A stretch of DNA of 64,000 nucleotides from JAOUGY01 sp963785075 (lineage in GTDB: Bacteria > Actinomycetota > Acidimicrobiia > Spongiisociales > ZC4RG35). The notes under the pieces are model-generated. The model worked only from the letters and a program-made list of their open reading frames with translations. It was not told where the DNA came from and searched no databases. Location: positions 496,001 through 560,000 of the forward strand of contig CAWATW010000010.1 in assembly GCA_963785075.1 (NCBI GenBank), written 5' to 3'. A program made the translations under genes and the position numbers. Below, piece by piece: positions 16,619 through 23,293 of this stretch; positions within the stretch are counted from its first letter, which is position 1, and every line of letters starts with the position of its first letter.

Positions 16619-17242
16619 TCAAGCGCCGCGGGGGGTGAGTTCGATCGTGATGTAGACGAGCGATGCCAAAGTAAGCACGGACACCAACGCCACTGGGGAG
16701 GTCCACGCCGCCACGAGCCCCAACACGAGGACCAGGGTGGCCGAGATCCGGAGCCGCCAGATGTTCGAAAGCGGCACGGGAGGCTCGTGGCCCACCAGAG
16801 CCCGCGCAACCACGAATTGCGCAAAGCTGATGGCGACGACCGCAACCGTGAGAGCAATTCGCCATGGGACGCCTTCATTCGGGTCGATCAGCGGTGGTCG
16901 ACCCGTCAATGAGAAGGCGGCCGACAGAAGCAGGGTGGCGATGATCGAGAGTGCCAGCATCAGGCCGACGAGAAACGGGGCGATGGCGTCCCACGCTCCT
17001 GGCGACACCAACCAGGCCCCCACGGAGACGAGCATCCAGACGGCGCCGGCAAGCAGCAGCCACGAGCCGGTGCGCGCCAGTTGGGGGTCGACAGGGGTGA
17101 CGGCGAGAAGGCTGCCGTACCCGCGTGCCCTCGTCGCAAACCCGACCATCGTCAACACGACACCCATCGCCGTCAGAGCAGCCTTGGCCAGGATGCTCGC
17201 CGTTGTCGCAGGTCGCGCCACAATCCCTCGTTCGATTGACAT
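16619..17242 (-). CDS. Multi-pass membrane protein of unknown function
   Basis: About 207 aa with five or six hydrophobic segments, for example LTAMGVVLTMVGFATRA, WLLLAGAVWMLVSVGAWL, FLVGLMLALSIIATLLLSAA and LVLVLGLVAAWTSPVALVSV. No charged catalytic motif or named family is recognised. Start ATG 17242 (MSIERGIVARP) is preferred; a GTG 7 codons later with a GAGGGA site is an alternative. It lies downstream of, and divergent from, the Fpg-type glycosylase gene. Confidence 0.6.
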   Translation of the reverse strand: MSIERGIVARPATTASILAKAALTAMGVVLTMVGFATRARGYGSLLAVTPVDPQLARTGSWLLLAGAVWMLVSVGAWLVSPGAWDAIAPFLVGLMLALSIIATLLLSAAFSLTGRPPLIDPNEGVPWRIALTVAVVAISFAQFVVARALVGHEPPVPLSNIWRLRISATLVLVLGLVAAWTSPVALVSVLTLASLVYITIELTPRGA

Positions 17243-17308
17243 CTCCCGAGTCCCAACCGGGTTGGGGGGGCATGTTAGTGATCCCCGATGTGTCGTCCAT
17301 GGGACGGT

Positions 17309-17314
17309 TAGCCT
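17309..17314 (+). promoter_or_regulatory. -10 box of the Fpg/Nei-type gene
   Basis: TAGCCT followed by 7 nt and ATG 17322. A GGAGG also lies in those 7 nt (17315-17319), so this gene may have both a near-leaderless start and a Shine-Dalgarno-like sequence. Confidence 0.45.
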
Positions 17315-17321
17315 GGAGGCG

Positions 17322-18221
17322 ATGCCAGAGCTTCCTGACATCGTCATCTATCTCGAGGCACTCGAGCGACGAATCGTCGGGCAGGTGATTCGGCGGTTTC
17401 GCGTCGCATCTCCGGCATTGCTTCGGACCTTCCGCCCCTTCCACGACTCCGTGCAGGGAAAGCGCGTCATGGCGCTCGATCGAATCGGCAAGCGGATCGT
17501 CTTCGAGTTGGAAGACGGCTTGTACGTCGTGATCCACCTGATGATCGCCGGGCGCCTCCAATGGAAGGATCAGCAAGGAGTGGCGATACCCAAGAAGGTC
17601 GGGCTGGCGGCGTGGGACTTCGACCACGGGACCTTGATCCTCACCGAACAAGGTACGAAGAAGCGCGCCGGCGTGTGGATCTTCGACGATCGGAAGGTCG
17701 TCGAAGCCGAGAATCGTGGGGGAGTGGAGCCACTCGAGGCGTCCTCCGAGGAGTTCTCCGAAGCCCTGATGCGGGAGAACCGCACGTTGAAGCGAGCACT
17801 CACCGACCCGCGTTTGTTCTCGGGCATCGGAAACGCCTACTCCGACGAGATTCTGTGGGAGGCGCGACTGTCCCCGGTCAAGCGGACGCGACAACTCTCG
17901 GATGACGAAGTCGAACGGCTTCGGAAGGCGGTGCAGACGTCCCTGGAAGGGTGGACGCAGAGAATGCGGGCGGATGTCGGTGACGGGTGGCCGACCAAGG
18001 TCACTGCGTTTCGGCCGGACATGGCGGTACACGGGAAGTACGGGGAATCGTGTCCTCGGTGCGGCTCCTCTGTGCAACGCATCGTCTATGCGGCGAACGA
18101 GACCAACTACTGCGCCACGTGCCAGACCGACGGCAAACTCCTCGCCGACCGGTCGCTGTCACGGTTGTTGAAAGACGATTGGCCGTCCACGCTCGAAGAG
18201 TTGGAGGAGCGACGACAGTGA
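17322..18221 (+). CDS. Formamidopyrimidine-DNA glycosylase / Nei family protein
   Basis: Base-excision repair glycosylase/AP lyase for oxidised bases. The start ATG 17322 gives MPELPDI, where Pro (residue 2 before processing) is the Schiff-base nucleophile and Glu3 the general acid. The long open frame upstream is rejected for this reason. A helix-two-turn-helix region (LFSGIGNAYSDEILWEARLSP, about residues 165-186) and a C-terminal zinc finger (CPRCGSSVQRIVY...YCATCQ) are complete. 299 aa. It is one of two Fpg/Nei homologues in the window. Which lesions it prefers cannot be told from the sequence. Confidence 0.9.
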   Translation: MPELPDIVIYLEALERRIVGQVIRRFRVASPALLRTFRPFHDSVQGKRVMALDRIGKRIVFELEDGLYVVIHLMIAGRLQWKDQQGVAIPKKVGLAAWDFDHGTLILTEQGTKKRAGVWIFDDRKVVEAENRGGVEPLEASSEEFSEALMRENRTLKRALTDPRLFSGIGNAYSDEILWEARLSPVKRTRQLSDDEVERLRKAVQTSLEGWTQRMRADVGDGWPTKVTAFRPDMAVHGKYGESCPRCGSSVQRIVYAANETNYCATCQTDGKLLADRSLSRLLKDDWPSTLEELEERRQ

Positions 18222-18222
18222 G

Positions 18223-18254
18223 GGTCGGGGGCCGCCTACGTTCGGCCCCCGACC
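18223..18254. terminator. Bidirectional terminator
   Basis: Perfect 12-bp stem (arms 18223-18234 and 18243-18254, 8-nt loop) directly after the glycosylase stop and 7 nt before the stop of the convergent Ig-domain gene, so it can serve both. Confidence 0.8.
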
Positions 18255-18260
18255 TTGCGG

Positions 18261-19181
18261 TCATTTCTCGCCTTCCCCAAACCGCGTGAAGGTGAACACC
18301 TTGCGATGTCCTTCGGATGTCTCCACGACGATCTCGAACGTCTTGCCCGCCGGCACATCGTGGAAGACGAGCTTGGCCTCCCACTTCCCGCTCTCTCCCA
18401 CTTCGACTCGCTTGTCCCCGTATGGCGAGATGAGCTCGATCACCAGTCCTGGCGACCCTGTGCCGAAGAAGACCTCATAGGGTTCAGCGGAGTCCGAAGC
18501 ACGTTTCGCCTGATCGATCGTGAACTCGACCCTGGCCTCTTCCTTGGGCTCTTCTTCCTTGGGCTCTTCCTTTGGCTCCTCGCCGTTCGGCTTGTCCGAC
18601 TCGTCGTCTGAGTGGTCCTTGTCGCCGACCTCGTCCTTCGGCGGCGCCTCGAGGGTCACGGTCACGGAATCGGTCGACACGTTGCCTGCTTCGTCGATTG
18701 CCTCGAGGGTCGCGACATTTCGACCTTCCTGGAGCCAGAGCACGATTCGCCAACTCCCGTCATCACGCACGTCGGCCTCATAGTCACCGGCGAATACGCG
18801 GGCACCTGGCTCCGCAGTCCCTTCAAAGACAACCTCCTTCTGCTCGAAGACCTGCCCGTCGACGGGATGGAGGATCTCGAATCGGGGAGGATCGGCATCG
18901 GCAACCGGCTCCTTCTTGGGCTGTTCTGCCCCTGGTTCCTCGTTCGGTTGCGGTTTCTCCTCTTCCACGACCTCGGCGGCCTCTTTTTCGTCCGAAGGCG
19001 TTTCGATGGGCCTCTCGGTCGTGGTCGAGGTTGCCTCGCTTTCTGATGCAGGCGATGCCACCGTGGTCGTCTCGGTGGCGGCTACCTCCCCGAAACCGCC
19101 GATCTGGGCTGTTGCGATCCCCGCGATCATCATGACCGCGAATCCCGCAGCAAACATGCCCATTCGTCTCATGTTCTTCAC
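18261..19181 (-). CDS. Secreted Ig-like domain protein, paralogue A
   Basis: 306 aa. GTG 19181 has a GGGAG ribosome-binding site 6 nt upstream. The N-terminus (MKNMRRMGMFAAGFAVMMIA) is a signal or anchor segment, followed by a Thr/Ser/Glu/Pro-rich linker, an Ig-like domain (FEILHPVDGQVFEQKEVVF to EAIDEAGNVS), a Glu/Lys-rich spacer (EEPKEEPKEEEPKEEA) and a C-terminal beta domain (YEVFFGTGSPGLVIELISPY). It is clearly paralogous to the gene at 19870-20832 over both folded domains. The two flank an ECF sigma gene, so it may be part of that sigma factor's regulon. Function unknown. Confidence 0.75.
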   Translation of the reverse strand: MKNMRRMGMFAAGFAVMMIAGIATAQIGGFGEVAATETTTVASPASESEATSTTTERPIETPSDEKEAAEVVEEEKPQPNEEPGAEQPKKEPVADADPPRFEILHPVDGQVFEQKEVVFEGTAEPGARVFAGDYEADVRDDGSWRIVLWLQEGRNVATLEAIDEAGNVSTDSVTVTLEAPPKDEVGDKDHSDDESDKPNGEEPKEEPKEEEPKEEARVEFTIDQAKRASDSAEPYEVFFGTGSPGLVIELISPYGDKRVEVGESGKWEAKLVFHDVPAGKTFEIVVETSEGHRKVFTFTRFGEGEK

Positions 19182-19251
19182 AATCGCTCCCTGGTCGAGT
19201 CGGTTCCCAGCCCGATCGCCCTGCCCTGCACTCGCCGGCCGGGTGTGGCAG

Positions 19252-19299
19252 GGTTTACGCCGGCCGACGAATGGGTCAGACGACCCATGTGGGTAAACC
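19252..19299 (+). promoter_or_regulatory. Nested inverted repeats before the ECF sigma gene
   Basis: Outer arms GGTTTAC (19252-19258) and GTAAACC (19293-19299) enclose ATGGGTC (19271-19277) and GACCCAT (19282-19288, 4-nt loop). They lie in the divergent region between the Ig-domain gene and the sigma gene. An operator or leader hairpin are both possible. Confidence 0.5.
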
Positions 19300-19310
19300 A
19301 AACGAGGTCG

Positions 19311-19877
19311 ATGGAACGAGTGATGTTCGAAAGTGCCCGAACGCCACGACGCATGTGGATGAATGCCGCCGAGGAACCGGTGGTCGTCGGCCTCGAGTCG
19401 TTCGAGGCCTTTTACCGCCGCGAGTTCAAGAGCATGGTGTCCTTGGCGTTGGCATTGTCGGGAAGCCGAATGGCGGCTGAGGATCTGGCACAGGAAGCCA
19501 TGATGGTCGCCCACAAGCGGTGGGCAGAGGTGTCGAGGCTCGAGCGGCCCGACGCGTGGGTGAAGAGAGTGGTGTCGAACATGTCCGTGTCGGCCTATCG
19601 GAGGCGGAAGTCCGAAGCCAAGGCGATTGCGCGGCTGGCGGGTCGGCGGCAGGAAGTCATACCGGCCATGGAGCCTCGGGATGTCGAGTTCTGGGCGGCG
19701 GTGAGGTCGCTGCCGACCCGGCAGGCTCAGGCGATCGCCCTTCACTACCTGGAAGACATGGCTGTGAACGACATTGCCGAGGTGCTCGATTGCAGCCCCT
19801 CCACCGCCAAGGTCCACTTGTTCCGGGGGCGAAAGAACCTCGCTGCGGCGCTGGGAATGGGGTCGAGCGATGAATGA
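19311..19877 (+). CDS. ECF RNA polymerase sigma factor (SigE-like)
   Basis: 188 aa. A region 2 segment (FEAFYRREFKSMVSLALALS, then AAEDLAQEAMMVAHKRW and WVKRVVSNMSVSAYRRRK) and a region 4 helix-turn-helix (LPTRQAQAIALHYLEDMAVN then DIAEVLDCSPSTAKVHLFRG) define an ECF sigma factor, close to the actinobacterial SigE-type subfamily. ATG 19311 is preferred because upstream sequence holds palindromes; ATG 19323 is possible. Its end overlaps the next gene by 8 nt, so that gene is expected to be co-translated and may regulate it. Confidence 0.88.
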   Translation: MERVMFESARTPRRMWMNAAEEPVVVGLESFEAFYRREFKSMVSLALALSGSRMAAEDLAQEAMMVAHKRWAEVSRLERPDAWVKRVVSNMSVSAYRRRKSEAKAIARLAGRRQEVIPAMEPRDVEFWAAVRSLPTRQAQAIALHYLEDMAVNDIAEVLDCSPSTAKVHLFRGRKNLAAALGMGSSDE

Positions 19878-20832
19878 TCTCGACCTGAGAGCGCAGGCGG
19901 CAGCCGAAGGCCTGAGACGATCCGTGGACAGCGCCGATTTGAAGCTGGCGTCGCAGGTCTTGGGGGAACCGATTCCATTGTTCCGCCGTCCTCTTTTCGC
20001 GTTCGCCGGGGGAGTAGCGGCCGCCGCGGCGGTGTTGGCCGTGTTGTTCGTTGGGCCGTTCGACCCGACAACCGAGGACGTGGTGACCGCGCCGACGACC
20101 GTGGTGACGAGCGTTGTCGAGGTCACTCCGACGTCCGTCGACCCGGTGGAAGAGTCCGAAGGGACGGTCAACCCTCCCGTCGACGAAACAATGCCCGCGC
20201 CGGCGTCGACGTCGAGTTCGACCTCGACCTCGACCACGGTCGCCGATTCGGAGCCGCCGGTGCTGGAGATCACCGATCCGATCGACGGGTTCGAAAGCGA
20301 AGAGGCGCGTATCGAGTTCCGTGGCATAACCGAGCCGGGAGCTCGGGTGTATGCCGGTCGGTACGAGGCTGCAGTCGACGAAGGCGGCGGATGGAGCATC
20401 GTGTTGCTGCTCGCGCCCGGCGAGAATCGGGCGCGTTTCGTAGCCGTCGATGGTGCCGGCAACGAGACTGAGGCATGGGTGACGGTGGCGCTCGTGATTC
20501 CGGAGACGACGACGACCAAGCCTCCCGAGGAGACCACAACCACCAAGGCGGACGAAGAGATCGGGCAGGCGATCGAGTTCAAGGTGTACGCCACCTATTA
20601 CGAGAGCAGCGCCACGCCACCGTTCGAGGTGTACTACGGCACGGGAAGCCCGGGGACCGTCGTGGAGTTCGTGTCTGCGTATGGAACAGGTCGGGCGGAG
20701 ATCGGTCAGGACGGGACCTTCGAGACGAAGGTCGTCTTTTCCGAAGTCCCGCTCGGCGAGTCGTTCATGGTGGTCGTCGAGTCGTCCGAAGGCCATCGCC
20801 TCGAGTTCCCCTTCAAGCGCATCGAAGGCTGA
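19870..20832 (+). CDS. Membrane protein with Ig-like domains, paralogue B (possible sigma partner)
   Basis: 320 aa. A short cytoplasmic N-terminus (about 40 residues), one transmembrane helix (about 42-60), a Thr/Ser/Pro-rich linker, an Ig-like domain (LEITDPIDGFESEEARIEF, with AVDGAGNETEAWV), a second Thr-rich linker and a C-terminal domain (FEVYYGTGSPGTVVEFVSAY) matching paralogue A. The position, overlapping the ECF gene by 8 nt, is that of an anti-sigma factor, but the N-terminus has no Cys or zinc-binding HxxxCxxC motif. If it restrains the sigma factor it does so in a different way. Otherwise it is simply a target gene. Confidence 0.65.
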   Translation: MNDLDLRAQAAAEGLRRSVDSADLKLASQVLGEPIPLFRRPLFAFAGGVAAAAAVLAVLFVGPFDPTTEDVVTAPTTVVTSVVEVTPTSVDPVEESEGTVNPPVDETMPAPASTSSSTSTSTTVADSEPPVLEITDPIDGFESEEARIEFRGITEPGARVYAGRYEAAVDEGGGWSIVLLLAPGENRARFVAVDGAGNETEAWVTVALVIPETTTTKPPEETTTTKADEEIGQAIEFKVYATYYESSATPPFEVYYGTGSPGTVVEFVSAYGTGRAEIGQDGTFETKVVFSEVPLGESFMVVVESSEGHRLEFPFKRIEG

Positions 20833-20893
20833 CGGCTCGTGCTCCGTTGCGTGCTGAACGTTTCTCACGCTCGAAAACACTGATTTCGCGCTC

Positions 20894-20922
20894 TTGTGTA
20901 TCGAACACATGTTCGATAGGGT
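20894..20922 (+). promoter_or_regulatory. imuA'-imuB promoter
   Basis: -35 TTGTGT (20894-20899) and -10 TAGGGT (20917-20922) with a 17-nt spacer. The LexA box occupies almost the whole spacer, an ideal position for repression. Confidence 0.6.
20901..20916 (+). promoter_or_regulatory. LexA (SOS) box
   Basis: TCGAACACATGTTCGA, a perfect palindrome of the actinobacterial/Bacillus-type SOS box (GAAC-N4-GTTC), extended by one more base pair each side. It lies 28 nt before the imuA' start. Confidence 0.93.
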
Positions 20923-20943
20923 GTTGCTCCCGAACGGAGTCAG

Positions 20944-21621
20944 ATGACGTCAGAGGTGAGTACCAGGAACGCATGGGCCACGTCTGGCGCGGATCGATGG
21001 GATTTGTCCACCAGGCTCCTGGAGTCGACAGGCGACCTGCTGACCTTGCAGCCTGGCCGTATCGTCGAATTGAGTGGTGTCGCCGGCATGGGTCTGACCC
21101 GGCTCGGATATCGAATGCTCGCTGAGCGGTCAAGGGAAGCGCCGGTGGTTGCACTCGACGTGAGGGGGTGGATGTCTCCAGGTGCCGCTTGGGAAGCGGG
21201 GGTGGAACGTCGCAACTTGGTGGTGGTGAGGTGCCCGAATCCCAAGCTGTGGCCTCAGGTCGTCTCCGCTTTGTGTGAGGGCGTTTCTGCCGTATACGCC
21301 GAGGTGCCGAACGGTGTGAGGGATCAAGACCTCAGACGTCTTGCGGCCTTGATCCGTGCCAGACAGGTCCGAGCCGTGTTCCGACCGCTAAGGGGCGACC
21401 TCGCTGGAGGAATCGTCCACCTCCATGTGCGGGCGTTGGGGGTCTCCTGGGATGGAGTCGAACCGGGACATGGCCGTCTGAAAGGGCGACGACTTGTTGT
21501 GGAGATTTCTGGCAAAGGGGCGTCGGGCATGACCCGTCGAATCGAGTTGGAGGATGCTGGTGAGGACGTTGTGCGTGTGGTTTCCGGAGTGGCCGCTGAA
21601 ACGACAGGACGCGCCGTCTGA
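20944..21621 (+). CDS. ImuA'-like RecA-fold protein of the mutasome
   Basis: 225 aa. Its position directly before imuB, under a LexA box, and its RecA/SulA-like layout (LLTLQPGRIVELSGVAGMGL, then VVALDVRGWM and LVVVRCPN) identify it as an ImuA/ImuA' homologue, an accessory factor for SOS translesion synthesis. The Walker A region is degenerate: GVAGMGLT has Leu where the P-loop Lys would be, so ATP binding is doubtful. The start ATG follows a CGGAG site. The 3' end overlaps imuB by about 60 nt, enforcing co-expression. Confidence 0.8.
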   Translation: MTSEVSTRNAWATSGADRWDLSTRLLESTGDLLTLQPGRIVELSGVAGMGLTRLGYRMLAERSREAPVVALDVRGWMSPGAAWEAGVERRNLVVVRCPNPKLWPQVVSALCEGVSAVYAEVPNGVRDQDLRRLAALIRARQVRAVFRPLRGDLAGGIVHLHVRALGVSWDGVEPGHGRLKGRRLVVEISGKGASGMTRRIELEDAGEDVVRVVSGVAAETTGRAV

Positions 21622-23041
21622 TCGGCCGCTTCTTGTCGTCGAGATGGGGTCGAATGCCCGGGTCGTGGCTGCTTCGGCGGACGTGCTCGAAGCCGGGGTA
21701 GAGATCGGGATGGCCCGGCGTGAAGCAGAGGCGATGAGCCCTGAAGCAGCAGTGCTGACCCGCGACATGGGTGAAGAAGCCCAGCGTTTTGAAGCGGTGA
21801 TCGCTCTGCTCGAAGAGATGATTCCGCGTGTCGAGGTGATCGAACCCGGACTCGCGTTGGTGCCGGTCGCGGGAGCAATCGCCTATTACGGTGGCGAGCA
21901 GCAGATCATCGATCTCGTGTCGGGAAAGCTCACAGCAGCCGGCCACGATGCCAGGCTCGGGTTGGCAGACGGACCATTCGCCTCGACATGGGCGGCCCGG
22001 GTTGCTGTGCCGGGTGCGCCCTTGCTGGTCGACGATTCACGCCGGTTCCTCGCTTCACTCGATGTCGGTGCACTCACAAGAGATCGACTCGGACACGATG
22101 ACATCGTCTCGGTGTTCCGATGGTTGGGTGTCACCACCTTGGGAGCCCTCGCCGAACTTCCGCGTGAAGCACTTGCATCTCGATTCGGGTCGGAAGGCCT
22201 GGCAGTGCATCGGCTTGCCCACGGGGAGGACAGAATGGTCCACCCACGGCCGATCCCCCCGGAGCTGGCAGTGGAAGCGATCTACGAGGAACCTCTCGAA
22301 TCGCTCGATCAGATGGCGTTTGCATCGAAGGCGCTCGCTGCTCGCCTGGCAAACGCCCTCCGTCGAAATGGGATGTCGCCTCATCGGGTGGTGGTCGAGA
22401 TCGAAGCGGCCGATGGTTCGATCCGTGAACGTGTGTGGCGTTCGACCAGTCCCTTCACAGAGTCTTCGCTCGCCGATCGGGTCTGGTGGCAGAGTCGGGC
22501 GTGGATCGATACCGGTCAGATACCCGGGGGAGTCGTGCGGATCCGTCTCGACCCCTCCGATCTGTCTGGCGCCGGACGGCAGCTCGGGATGTTCGAAGAC
22601 GTCTCGTCACAGGTCGAAGCCGAGCGCGCCCTCGCACGGGCTCAGGCCCTTGTCGGTCCCGAGTCGGTGCTCCAAGCCGAGCCTCAGGGTGGACGCATGC
22701 CGCAGGAGCGGGTTTCGTGGCGACGGTGGGGTGAGCAGCTCGAAGGGGTCGAACGCGACCCGACCGCTCCATGGCCGGGTGCCACGCCATCCCCCACTCC
22801 TGCCCTTGTTCCGCCTGATCCCACGCCGCTGCAGGTCGAGTGGGAGGCGGGAACCCCGGTCAGTGTGAGGCTGGGTACCAGATGGGAGCCGGTGATCGGG
22901 TGGAGCGGACCTTGGCGACTCACCGGCCAGTGGTGGAGAGGCCAATCAGCCGTGGATCGCTATCAACTCGTCACATCCGCCGGAGCCTTCCTCTGCATCG
23001 TGAGACCTGATGGAACCTTCCTCGCCGGTGTCTACGACTAG
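21560..23041 (+). CDS. imuB: ImuB, Y-family polymerase-like mutasome hub
   Basis: 493 aa. Non-catalytic Y-family protein that bridges the replicative clamp and DnaE2 during SOS mutagenesis. The N-terminus reads MRTLCVWFPEWPLKRQ, lacking the acidic residues of active Y-family polymerases, as in known ImuB. QLGMF (residues 341-345) fits the beta-clamp binding motif. The C-terminal ~100 residues form a Trp-rich domain (WEPVIGWSGPWRLTGQWW). GTG 21560 is preferred over ATG 21554 because GGAGG (21549-21553) is then 6 nt away. No dnaE2 (imuC) follows; it must be elsewhere if the system works. Confidence 0.9.
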   Translation: MRTLCVWFPEWPLKRQDAPSDRPLLVVEMGSNARVVAASADVLEAGVEIGMARREAEAMSPEAAVLTRDMGEEAQRFEAVIALLEEMIPRVEVIEPGLALVPVAGAIAYYGGEQQIIDLVSGKLTAAGHDARLGLADGPFASTWAARVAVPGAPLLVDDSRRFLASLDVGALTRDRLGHDDIVSVFRWLGVTTLGALAELPREALASRFGSEGLAVHRLAHGEDRMVHPRPIPPELAVEAIYEEPLESLDQMAFASKALAARLANALRRNGMSPHRVVVEIEAADGSIRERVWRSTSPFTESSLADRVWWQSRAWIDTGQIPGGVVRIRLDPSDLSGAGRQLGMFEDVSSQVEAERALARAQALVGPESVLQAEPQGGRMPQERVSWRRWGEQLEGVERDPTAPWPGATPSPTPALVPPDPTPLQVEWEAGTPVSVRLGTRWEPVIGWSGPWRLTGQWWRGQSAVDRYQLVTSAGAFLCIVRPDGTFLAGVYD

Positions 23042-23046
23042 CGCGA

Positions 23047-23293
23047 TCAGATCACACCGAAGCTGGCGGACACAAACGCATCATGTCGAGGAACCCGCTC
23101 GCAACCGAGCTCGTACACGCACTTCTCGAGCAGGTTGGCCTCGACGAGATCGTGACCATCGACGAGGACAGCCGCTCCCATCACACCGCGTGCGCGACCA
23201 CCCGTCAGAACGCGAATCGACCACGTCGACCGCTCACTGAACGCCTCGATGACCGCGCGCCGCGTTCTAGGGGCGCTGCATGTCGTTGCTCAT
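23047..23293 (-). pseudogene. Small ORF after treY, split by a +1 shift
   Basis: An ATG at 23293 overlaps the treY stop as ATGA, the coupling found between other genes of this operon. It reads MSNDMQRP and then TAG. In the +1 frame the sequence continues without stop to TGA at 23047: RTRRAVIEAFSERSTW, then IRVLTGGRARGVMGAAVLVD and GHDLVEANLLEKCVYELGCE, about 81 aa in total, with a folded-protein look. The shift point is a run of four C before TAG. It could be a sequence error, a broken gene, or a CCC-TAG programmed +1 frameshift. I do not recognise the family. Confidence 0.45.

Noticed and set aside
23083..23283. Plus-strand ORF beginning MSRNPLATELVHALLEQVGL, considered as a dnaE2 fragment
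   Set aside because: It has no DnaE2 motif and runs into the antisense of treY. The minus-strand frameshifted ORF explains the same bases better.
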